This document shows positions 54,565-64,000 of a stretch of 64,000 nt of DNA, piece by piece; the first letter of the stretch is position 1, and the number at the start of each line of letters is the position of its first letter. Source of the DNA: Spinacia oleracea (lineage: Eukaryota; Streptophyta; Magnoliopsida; Caryophyllales; Amaranthaceae); assembly GCF_020520425.1 (NCBI RefSeq), contig NC_079490.1:744001-808000 (forward strand), in the 5' to 3' direction. Made by a program: the position numbers and the translations under genes. The notes beneath the pieces are model-generated. The model did no database searches and was not told the origin of the DNA. It saw only the letters and a program-made list of their open reading frames with translations.

Positions 54565-54835
54565 ATTCCCATATGCCCTTCAAATTTCAGAATCTTATTC
54601 TAACAAAATTCCCATATATATGCCCTTCAAATTTCAGAATCTTATTCTAACAAAATTCCCATATATATGCCCTTCAAATTTCAGAATCTTATTCTAACAA
54701 AATTCCCATATATATATGCCCTTCAAATTTCAGAATCTTATTCTAACAAAATTCCCATATATATATGCTCTTCAAATTTCAGAATCTTATTCTAACAAAA
54801 TTCCCATATATATGCCCTTCAAATTTCAGAAACAA
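54565..54835. repeat. ~47-bp tandem repeat, about six units
   Basis: The unit is TTCAAATTTCAGAATCTTAT followed by TCTAACAAAATTCCCATATA and a variable TA run. It lies upstream of the F-box gene. Confidence 0.9.
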
Positions 54836-55689
54836 AAAGTAAGTTTGCTATCTCATTTTACTTTCCTGAACTCACCGGATCTGGAGGGAAGAGGGAACAG
54901 AAAGGGTGTTTAATAATAAACATTTATTATGAGATATGATAAACCTCTAATAGTTAGATATTCAATTAAACATTTTGTGAAAAAAATAAAGTAATGACCC
55001 GGGGTAAGATATGGAAGAAGTAAAAATACATATCTGATATGTGTGTCCAAATACATATCAGAATATAAGACAAAATAGGAAAAAGGACAAAAAAAAAATT
55101 AAATGGTACTTTTCTAAACACAAATGTTACTTTTTTTTACAGAATGGTATTAGAATGGTACTTTTTTTACATGAATGGTACTTCCTTTTTTGTCTTTTAG
55201 CTATTTGTCTTTTAGTTGATATGTGTTTGTTGTTGCATGCCCGATATCCGCCTCGACGCACTCGTAAGATATGCGACGATGGGGGTAAAAAGAAATGGCA
55301 GTTTTCTTTTCTTTTTCTTTTTTAGACCTTGAATATACTTTAATTTTTAAATCTAATACTTCGTATAATTTTACGTGTCAATTTCTGGTGCGCTTTTTTC
55401 CCGTTAAAAACACCTTCCCAAAAAAGTGTATCTGTTTGACTTTATTTTTATTCTCTACCTTTATTTTATAAACTATTTATATATGGAAACAAAATTTAGT
55501 TTATAAATTATGGCAATGATAGATACGGCGTAATAATAACTATTCTAAATTGGTAATATTTTAGTCAAATCGCTATATTATAATGGATAATATATCCCTC
55601 AATATTTTGGTCAAATTACCATATTATCATTTTAAATATACATATGCAGTAGTTTTGGAGATATTCAGTTAAATATTTTGTGAAAAAAT

Positions 55690-55723
55690 AATCAAAATCC
55701 GTGCGTGTACGGGATCTAATCTA

Positions 55724-55724
<1 letters not shown>
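55690..55724 (+). mobile_element. Helitron 3' end
   Basis: A hairpin-capable CCGTGCGTGTACGG is followed by GATCTAATCTAG and then T. This is the Helitron signature of a hairpin about 10 bp before a CTRR end, inserted before T. The 5' end is not identified. Confidence 0.5.

Positions 55725-55778
<54 letters not shown>
55725..55778. repeat. (TA)27 microsatellite
   Basis: An uninterrupted TA run at the junction of the two Helitron ends; its length is probably polymorphic. Confidence 0.95.
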
Positions 55779-55782
<4 letters not shown>

Positions 55783-56701
55783 GGAGTTTTTTGGAGAGCA
55801 TTTGGGGCGCCACGTAGGATTTTCATGTCATCCAACAATAAAATTATTTTATATTTATTAAAAAATAAAACTAGATAAATAAAGATAATAAAATTCCGTA
55901 AAATATAATAAGATAAATAAAAACCCGATAAAAGATAATAAGAGATAAAGATAAATAAAACTCTGTAAAAGATAGTAACAAAAAATAAAAATAGATAAAT
56001 AAAGAATAGTCGAAATTTTGAGGAGATAAGAAGAAGTGGGGGTCTGGGTGTTAATTTAAAGGGGAGGGTGGGTATTTTAAATGGGTGGGCTTTAATTAAT
56101 GGGTGGGATTTTAATTAAAAATGGGTGGGCTTTTCATTAAATGGGTGGTTCTATAATAAAGTGGCACGTGACTTCTTTAAATCACCTGACACGTCATCAT
56201 CTTTTACTTATACAACCGGTCATTTTTTAAAAAGGACCACGCGAAGTCAACACCCCCATTAGTTGGGACCTACCAGTAATAATTCATACTTGGGACTTTT
56301 TAAAGATGAACGTTTATAGTTGTGACCGCCTTTTACTAAATAAAAACCCGATAAAAGATAATAAGAGATAAAGATAAATAAAACTCTGTAAAAGATAGTA
56401 ACAAAAAAATAAAAATAGATAAATAAAGAATAGTTAAACATTTTTTTAAAAGATAAATAAAACTCAGTAAAAGATAATAAGAGAAAAATAAAAATAGATA
56501 AATCAAGAACCGTAGATAATAAAAGATAAATTTTGAAATTTTTAATAGATAAATAAAGACCCGTTAAAACTGTTATGCTCATTGATTATAAAAACAATCA
56601 CTGTTATAAGTTCTAAGTTTCTAACTATCGCTTAAAGTTCAAAAAGTAAATCTCAGAACAAAAAGAATTTAACCCGTGCATTGCACGGGATTTAAATCTA
56701 G
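55725..56701 (+). mobile_element. Non-autonomous Helitron-like element
   Basis: The 3' end has the perfect hairpin CCCGTGCATTGCACGGG (56673-56689), then ATTTAAATCTAG (ends 56701) and a flanking T. The 5' part after a TA run reads AAAGGGAGTTTTTTGG and GGGGCGCCACGTAGGA, wording typical of plant Helitron starts. Internally 55914-56010 is repeated at 56338-56436. The exact 5' end is blurred by the TA run. Confidence 0.6.
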
Positions 56702-57929
56702 TTCTTTTATTATAGGAAAACTACTAATGATAGTTGTTTAACTTGTAAAACCGCTACTATTGTTAACAAATTTATAATGCAAACAATGTTGGCGGATTTA
56801 TGCTTAAAAAAACAGTTTTTCAATCCAACATCGGGAAAGCGACGAAGCCTAACAAGTGAGATACGATAAAATGCGATTAAATAATTCGTACTTAAACCTA
56901 CATGGACGTTACCATAGGTCCATGGAAAATAGTTTTAAAACCAATCCTAATTGGGAATTAATTTTTGTTTTAGCAATTTCTAGGAAAATTATTCATTTTA
57001 GTTAATATATACACTTTGACTTTAATATCTATAATTATATTATTGTTCATTTTAGTTAATCTATACACTTTGACTTTGATATCTATAATTAATTAATTAT
57101 CTTTTCACATTGGCCAAAAAGCTCGCATTAAAATTAGTCAAATGGAACAAGTACAAAGAGAAAGAAAGTTAGAAAGATTGCGTACAAATTATAAAAATTG
57201 AAACAATACTAACAAAATCTCACGTACATAACAAACTTGATGGATATGGTAGGCAACTCATTTTGAGATTTAGAAGTCACAAATTTGAAACACACATAAG
57301 ATAAAATGTCAATTCAGTAAAAGAGAATAGTCTCCTTGATTTGTGAATTCAAAATTTGAAAACAACATCAACATCAAAATAACAAATAATAGTAAAGACC
57401 AGAATTTGCAAAACTCTTGTCCATTTAACCATTTTCATGCATCATACTCCCTCAAAACTCAAAAGTCGAGATTCTTCTCTAAAACTCTCATCAAGACTTG
57501 TACAAAAACTCAATCTTAAACACATCAACATTTCTCTTTTCGCGTAAAAATAATATAACATTGATATTTCAAAATTCTCTTCATTCTTCATTCTTCTATT
57601 TTGTTCCCTAAATAAACCATTACAAGCACAAAATCCCCAAAACTAGCTTTTAGTCTTCACTATCCATTTTTCAATACTATTTTTCACTGTTTACATTTCT
57701 AAAACCGTTTTTCTTGCACGTTTTTTCAAGCTTGGTGTTTACATAGAAGCTTTGGCTCGAGGAAATGAGGAACGAAGGCAAGTAGGCTGACAGGAGAAAA
57801 TGGTGCAGCCTCGTAAACCCTAATTGGCAAACTGTGCTAATTTAAAACTACCAAAATGCTGCTAGAATACATAATAATTACAACAGCTACAATAAGAGAA
57901 GATTTTGACAAGAATAAACTTCAATAAGA

Positions 57930-60900
57930 TTAGTCCTTGTTGCGGGAAGCGCGGTCTTTACGATGTCCACCCCCAAGAATACGTGATATCTGCAAACCTC
58001 TGCTGAATGCTTGGTTGAATAACATTCGGGTCTGAAATTCTGAGACGAACGGGAACCAGGCAAGGAAAGCCACGGGTGTGAATAAAAGCAATCCCATCAC
58101 AATCTCATACCCACGTGCAAGCGTCCTCACTGAACCCCAAAACCCGAACTTGCGAATCACGGGTTTTAGAGCCTGGGCAATCTGTAAAGAAATTGAGGAC
58201 TCATCACCAGACAAATTATGAAACAGTGGAAAATATTATACATACAAAGTTCCTATTCCAATGAACATGCAATTGACTAAAGTATCACACAGAGGGTCAA
58301 TTGACATGAACATGAACATGCAATGGACATGGACATGAACATGAACATGCAATGAACATGAACATGAACAAGCAATGAACATGAACATGAACATGAACAT
58401 GCACATAAACATAAACATGAACATGAGAAAAAACTACAAGCCTAGACCCCTCTAAACATCAATCACGAGACCAACACAAGCATGCAAACCTTTTCTCCTT
58501 TTCCCACGCCAAGAGTAATGATGCATTCCACTTTGTTTTATTTTTATTTTTATCAGTTATTACGTAAATGTTGATTCGAGTTAGTAACAACATTTGCTTA
58601 AACTTATTGTGTTATATATAATGTTTAATCGTAAACCTACAGTATAACGGTTAAGTAGAATTTGTCGTTAATATTGCCACTGGCTTTGCCTCACTGTCAA
58701 CTTGGTTACCAAATATGCCTTGAAATAGCGCGTCACACTGTCACTAAGTCACGGGTTCGATTCCGCTTCAGCACACTTATTTGCATTCACCCTTCCCCTC
58801 CCCCCTTTTTTGTTTTACTTTTTGTTTTGGACCCATTCAAAGTTTGACAGGAATGGGATATGCTCACCTGAAGCAAACCCCAACCAGTGGGCATGAAAGC
58901 AAGAATGCAAACTATGATGTCCTGTAATGTCATGCCTGCCAACACAATAAGTGTAACCAGGACACCGACAAACGTCAGGAAAATCAACCCTTTGATGAGC
59001 CGAAATACCAGCTGAAAATCTGCACTGAATTTCCGACGTCCAACCGAAACAGTCTGCAAACAAGGGCAGATCATGTCAAGCACCGTGACAACATAAACTG
59101 ATCAGCCAATTCAAAATACAGCAATATACGAAATGCTGTCTCAATTCACAGCAAAAAAACAAAAACAAAAAAGTGTGTATATTGTATAACCCCGTTTTCC
59201 CAAATCCTTGAAAAAAGGGTCCCCCAAGCAGTTAATCAAGTTATGGTGCACAAGTTTTTATTTAATAGGAATACAGTTAAATAGACCAGATAAAGTGGAA
59301 TAAAAGAAAATTATTAATATTTAACCCAAAATAGTAATGAAGAACAAAATAATGACACGTTAAAAATTCAAAACGTATTAAACAACATTATATAAATAGT
59401 GGAATATTCAAATTTACCTTCATTACGAATAAGATTGACATGATCACCAACCATGATAAACCATAGATCTGTAAAAAACGCTCATTAGAAAAAACGACAT
59501 GCAAATTTAAGAAGAAAAGAAAGAGCAAATAGTTCAAGGATGCATACCAGGAAACTTTTATTAGTATTTTTCGTGAATTTTAAGTGATACACAAGTCCAT
59601 ATTGATAAATAAAAAACCGCAAAGATAGCAGTATCTCAGCAATGATTCCACGAATGCCAGAATGGTGAAGATGCTCCTGTTCCTCCTCCCACCATGACTC
59701 CCAACTCTTTTCTGACGGCACACCAATCCCCCCTCTATTGCTTATCCATTTATTCCAGTCTGTCCAATCATCAACTATCTTTTGCCATTCAAACCCAGAA
59801 GGATTGAAAAGGAACGGAGCAAACAACCATGTGCCCACCATGAACCACATTGATATGGTAATAAAAATATAAGCAACAGCACCTCTATATGATTCACCAA
59901 AAATCTCATATACAATAAGTAACATCATAAGCTCAATTCCTTTCACGAAATGGCTGCGGGAGTAGAGTCTATAGTTCTCGGCAAATTTAGCATGGAAGAC
60001 AACAAATCCTCGACCTGTGCCTCTATATTTTGCACCCCCGTGAAGCAATGTCCTCCCATAATAGTGAGTCTTGGTTCCTAGTGAGAATGTAAAGAATACA
60101 GGAGCAAGTTGCAGTTGCATCAGTATAAACTCACTTAGTGCAGTTCGGAAACCTCTTTCTAAACCAATTTCCATCAACATAGGCAATGCCATCAAGAACC
60201 CAATTTGAACAAATGATTGAGAAGCCAGAGCAACTTGAAGCGGTTTATTGTTCCGAAACCGCCGTTGGTTGTTCAATGATTCCTCAAGGCCACTTAGCAC
60301 AAGATAAAGACGGCCGTACAGGAATATGTACACAGTGAGAACAGTTATCTGCCAAGAGGATCCAAGTGTAGAAGGTCAGGAGATCCAGCTGTATATTTCA
60401 GGATATAGCAAGAAGACAACAAATTGTGTACTTACCAAGGTGCTAAAATAGAAACCAACTGTAGTGAAATAACATGACAACATTCGGAAGTAATCGAAAC
60501 GATGTCCAAGTCTGTATATATCACGGCTGACTGTCTGCTCACCGTTGCCGTTGGCTATTTTCGCCTCAAACATCGAAATTTGATTAAGGCCCACATCTCT
60601 TCCCTTCCCCACTTGAATGTACTCATGATGCGTAACATTTCCTCCACGGAGAGTAGAATTAAATCCTGTAGAATGTAAATGCAATGTCATCACATAAATT
60701 ACATTTATTGTCACTGACACAAATCATTAAAGTAATTGGTGCATTCCTCTTACCAGCAAATATATCCTCACTCAAATTGATAACTTTGGAAGCTTTGCTG
60801 ACACCACCTCTTGTAAGATGAAAGAGTCTATCAAAAACATCTGGATGACCATAGTGGAAGCGAACCCTGTGAAAAATAGAGGTAAATTACAAAGTCTGTC

Positions 60901-63900
60901 ACTACTTCGAAATTTGAAGAAAATCTTAAAATCCAAGCGACTGTGAGAAAGATGTAAAACCTGATCACTAACCCTGGCGAATCATACCAGTTGATATACT
61001 AAGACTATTAGCTAGCACCTAAGTAATTGCTAACCTACTATTCAGATAAGCCTACACAATTCATACGAAGACCAAAGATGTCCAATTTTATCTTTAGGGG
61101 TGTAGTCATGCCTTGCAAAGGCGTCGTTCATCAGAGCAAAAAAGATAGCACAAGAACAGGAGCCAGGTGCAAATTACACTGCCATCATGAAGCTATGTGA
61201 AGGTATGACACTCCTAAAATAATACATCAGTTAAAGGAGAGCTCAAGCAATTTCGGCTCATAGTTCAGTTGAGAACGGAAGATGTGAATGCTAAATTTCA
61301 GCATCGAGCCAATTGTATTTAAAATGATCCTACCATTCCTAAATCACACTCCATTTTGAATATCATCTAAACTGTATTGCATATGAGGATATAAAACAAA
61401 GAGAAAGTGAGTGTGTTCTGGGTGAAGGCCAACTTACTTTAATGGGTTTGCTAGCAGCCTCTGACCAATGGTAACGAAACTTGTTTCCTGATTTGACATG
61501 AACCATGCGAGAGATGAAACACTGCAACAAAAAATAACATCTATCAAAATTTGATTTATGTACAAATGAAACAGCACAAAACAATCACATGAAGAACCCC
61601 AACCTTCCAGTGAATATATGCTCTCTAAGTCCAAGAATTGTAGGATGCCTCACACCACCATGCTTTATCAAAAATTCTTGAAGCAGATTCCTCATTTTCA
61701 AAGCTTCCTCCAAGTAGTTATCCTATGCGATACGGCAGCAATTTAAAAAAAGGGAGAGAGAGAGAGAGGATTAAAATCATGGCCAAATATATGTCCATAA
61801 TAACTATGGGAGATTAAAATCATGGCCAAATATATGTCCATAATAACTATGGACATATAAGCTGTAATAGTACATAATTGGGTTTCCTACAAACTACTTC
61901 CTCTATTCTTATTTACATGACATAATTGGGTTTTGGACACTATTCACACAAGCTCATTTGACTTACTTTTGTAATTTATATTTTTTTAAAAACATAGTTG
62001 TGTGGGGTCTTATTAGATTCGTCTCGGTAATATTTTTTAAATATCAACTGTTATAACTTCTTATCCATAATTGAAGATATCTTTGAAATCATGCATAAGC
62101 AAACATGATTAAATAATTGTGTCATGTAAATAAAAACAAAGGAAGTACAACAGCCTCCGTCTTTAGATGAAACGCTTCCACTTTTACACTATTCATGCGC
62201 TCTACTTTCTCTGTTTAAGGTGATTTGTACGTTAGGACAAATATAATCATGTGGGATCTGATTGCGTCTCAATTATATCTTCTAAATATAACTTTTTTAT
62301 AACTTTACCAATCACATATATTTAACTATTGAAGTTATGCATCAGCAATCGTGAAATAAGAAGTGTTGCATCTAAAAAAAAACAGAGGTAAATATTTGCA
62401 AATAATTATTATGGGTCTATGTATCATCTAAAATCATTATCTCATGATTATCTTACCTGATTCATATCTATTGTTTGCAATCCTTCTCCACGTGTGAAAA
62501 TTATCGCATGATTCTGATTCTCAGGCTTCCCTTCACCTAAGATTGGGGGGCCCGGGAGTTTTATCCGATATATGACCTGTCCAAAGAAGTACCAACATGA
62601 AATCTCATGCAAAGGGTATTTCAACAATAAAATTTCATGCAAAAGCACAAAAAAAAGAAGGCCTGGTAAAGCATTCTAAATTCCTGCATCTTTGAATGAT
62701 TGATAGTTTCCACCGATAACAAACCGCCATCAGTCATGCAATTGTACTTTTTTATAATCATAAAACGCATGTTTAATTGGGTAAATGCACAAACACTATG
62801 AGACTTCTTTTTTTTGTTTTTGAAGTTCGTAAAGTCATGACATGCCATGTAAAGTAAAAAATCAAATTAAATTACCTGATCTAGGTTTTGCCCCTGCTCT
62901 TTTGAACTAGGAGATGACGGCAGAGCTGCTTTGGCAAGAGCAGAAAAATAAATCATATTTTTCTTTTTGGACCCTTCTTCACTCCGATCTTCAAGCTCAT
63001 CAACATAAGCCACACGAAGTGACGGATATCTGTCACCATAAAAGAACCCTCATTTCAGTATCTCATTATCTTCAGTATTATTTGAACAAGGGAGGCAATC
63101 CCACCCCTATATGACAAAGTCCAAAAAAAATTAAAAAAATACTAGACACGCACGTTGTCATTAGCCTGAGTATATCTTGTGCACGTTGATCACCGGATCT
63201 TTTATGTATACCATATTGCTGGCAAGATACCACATATGTAAACTTCATGTCAGCAACAGCTTGGCATAGTAATCTTTCACTCTGTGAATTCTCTTCAGTG
63301 TTCAATTCAAGAGCCTTGTAGCCTTCCATTAAGACTAACAAAAGAAAAAAATACAGTTAAATTCTTAAAACATACTAGTATTGGTTTAACTTTGGAACTT
63401 CACTTTCAAGTTTAGTATTGAAAAACAAAAGATTCAAATATCCAGGATTTGCCAGATACCTTTATCATTTGCCATATCGAGGAAGGCTTGAAGCTCTAGA
63501 GCTTTTCGATAGTACATCATGCCTCTAACTGCCATTTGAAACGGTCAATAAGTAAGAACAGGGGATTTTAAAGTTAATACGTTACATATAGTGATAAAAT
63601 TGCACATGTTCCCACCAAGGCAAAACTTGAAATAATAGACAAAGTATATATACCAGTTCGGGTCAAAGTCTGGCCTCTGTATGATGCCCAAAGGCGTAAA
63701 TCTACTTCCAGTTCATCAGTCAAAGGCTGGCCTCTGTAGAGTTCATCTTCATTGCATTTGACACGTTCTAAGAAGTTTTCCCATTCATCTGTTTATTATT
63801 GTCAGGGACATCATATGGTAAGCTCAAAGGATGAACACCGCAAAAGCAGATGAATTCTTAGGATAAAATTTACTATCTATCATAAGCAAGCAAACTAAAT

Positions 63901-64000
63901 GAAACCTGGAAAAATCTTCTGCAAATAGAATAGGATGGATACACCATCTTCATTTTGTGTTTCCAGCTCTTGCAGCGAAAAAAGAACATCCTCCGTGTAG
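57930..64000 (-). CDS. Callose synthase of the CALS1/2/3 clade, 3' half only
   Basis: Exons by splice signals from the 3' end: 57930-58181, 58868-59053, 59418-59468, 59548-60348 and 60436-60665. Others lie near 60757-60868, 61437-61523, 61606-61722, 62456-62578, 62875-63030, 63152-63337, 63460-63530 and 63655-63790, and one runs off the end. The fragment starts in the cytosolic loop ([13 protein letters not shown]). It covers the catalytic motifs ([53 protein letters not shown]) and the C-terminal helices, ending [10 protein letters not shown] plus a basic tail (KDRASRNKD). That tail and [20 protein letters not shown] place it with CALS1/2/3 (possibly 4/8), not with 5, 7, 9, 10 or 12. The long fused exon 59548-60348 contrasts with the finely split CALS9 next door. 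It makes callose at the plasma membrane, cell plate or plasmodesmata. Confidence 0.95.
58300..58425. repeat. ACATGA hexamer minisatellite in the last intron of the second callose synthase
   Basis: Runs of GAACATGAACATG broken by CAATGGA and CAAGCAATG. The reverse strand shows a spurious Met/Phe open frame. Confidence 0.9.
58640..58815 (+). mobile_element. Possible SINE in the last intron of the second callose synthase
   Basis: A box B-like CGGGTTCGATTCCG near 58753 is preceded about 120 bp earlier by a weak box A-like ATAACGGTTAAGTAG. A C/T-rich tail with TTTTTTTGTTTT follows. The long box spacing makes this uncertain. Confidence 0.35.
61769..61854. repeat. 43-bp perfect tandem duplication
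   Basis: GATTAAAATCATGGCCAAAT through AATAACTATGG occurs twice, starting at 61769 and 61812, next to a GA run. Confidence 0.9.
61897..62145. mobile_element. Stowaway MITE, 249 bp
   Basis: The ends CTTCCTCTATTCTTATTTACA and CTTCCTTTGTTTTTATTTACA are inverted, with TA on both sides. It lies in an intron of the second callose synthase. Confidence 0.8.
62154..62388. mobile_element. Degenerate Stowaway MITE, 235 bp
   Basis: Inverted ends CCTCCGTCTTTAGATG and CCTCTGTTTTTTTTTAGATG; the left end has lost its first bases. It begins 8 bp after the previous element. Confidence 0.65.

Larger units (their letters stand above)
54028..57929. other. Spacer between the F-box gene and the second callose synthase
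   Basis: Contains the 47-bp array, Helitron material and the second copy of the segmental duplication. ATATTCARTTAAAYATTTTGTG near 54958 and 55660 shows that pieces of the same Helitron family lie twice here. No intact gene is seen. Confidence 0.5.
55268..58036. repeat. Segmental duplication, copy 2, split by an insertion
   Basis: 55268-55350 matches the CALS9 upstream region (GCGACGATGGGGGTAAAAAG, then TTGAATATACTTTAATTTTT). 56940-58036 matches 47850-49243 and runs into the true last exon of the second callose synthase. The 1.6 kb between is Helitron-type insertion. Confidence 0.8.

Noticed and set aside
53190-54835. Regular repeats that could suggest a CRISPR array
   Set aside because: Units are continuous tandem copies without unique spacers, in a plant nuclear context; they are minisatellites.
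58236-58424. Met/Phe-rich open frame on the minus strand
   Set aside because: It is the reverse reading of the ACATGA hexamer repeat in an intron.

Overview
The window is nuclear DNA from a flowering plant. It is AT-rich, its genes have many introns, and it is full of small non-autonomous DNA transposons, tRNA-derived SINEs and tandem arrays. The protein matches fit a core eudicot; Caryophyllales is a guess I cannot prove here. I see no rRNA, tRNA, CRISPR or prokaryotic feature.

Layout: (1) 1-2487 (+) is the 3' part of a TBL/PMR5-type polysaccharide O-acetyltransferase gene. (2) 3679-5979 (-) is a complete four-exon class III peroxidase with three Tourist-like MITEs and a SINE in its introns. 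(3) 7438-12321 (-) is a complete 11-exon plastid fibrillin of the PAP12/FBN10 type. (4) 12.3-16.0 kb is intergenic, with two hAT-like MITEs and two tandem arrays. (5) 16008-17855 (-) is an intronless 615-aa Gln/Asn/Met-rich coiled-coil protein of the 'PRLI-interacting factor' kind. (6) 20258-47326 (-) is a complete 27-kb callose synthase of the CALS9/GSL10 type. (7) 47.3-57.9 kb is a rearranged spacer with a segmental duplication, an F-box gene carrying an in-frame stop, exon-bearing tandem repeats and nested Helitron ends. (8) 57930-64000 (-) is the 3' half of a second callose synthase, of the CALS1/2/3 clade; its 5' part lies beyond the window.

Functionally, four of the genes act at the cell surface or wall: the wall-polysaccharide acetyltransferase, the secreted peroxidase and the two plasma-membrane beta-1,3-glucan synthases. 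Plant genes are not in operons, so this is not evidence of a pathway cluster. The two callose synthases lie head to tail but belong to different ancient clades, so they are not a recent tandem pair.

I found no convincing wholly new biological system. The most interesting material is structural. A 53-bp minisatellite in the fibrillin gene repeats a splice acceptor and exon start. A tandem array copies the F-box gene's first exon and splice donor. A duplicated block places a copy of the CALS9 upstream region in front of the F-box gene and a copy of the second callose synthase's last exon upstream of CALS9.
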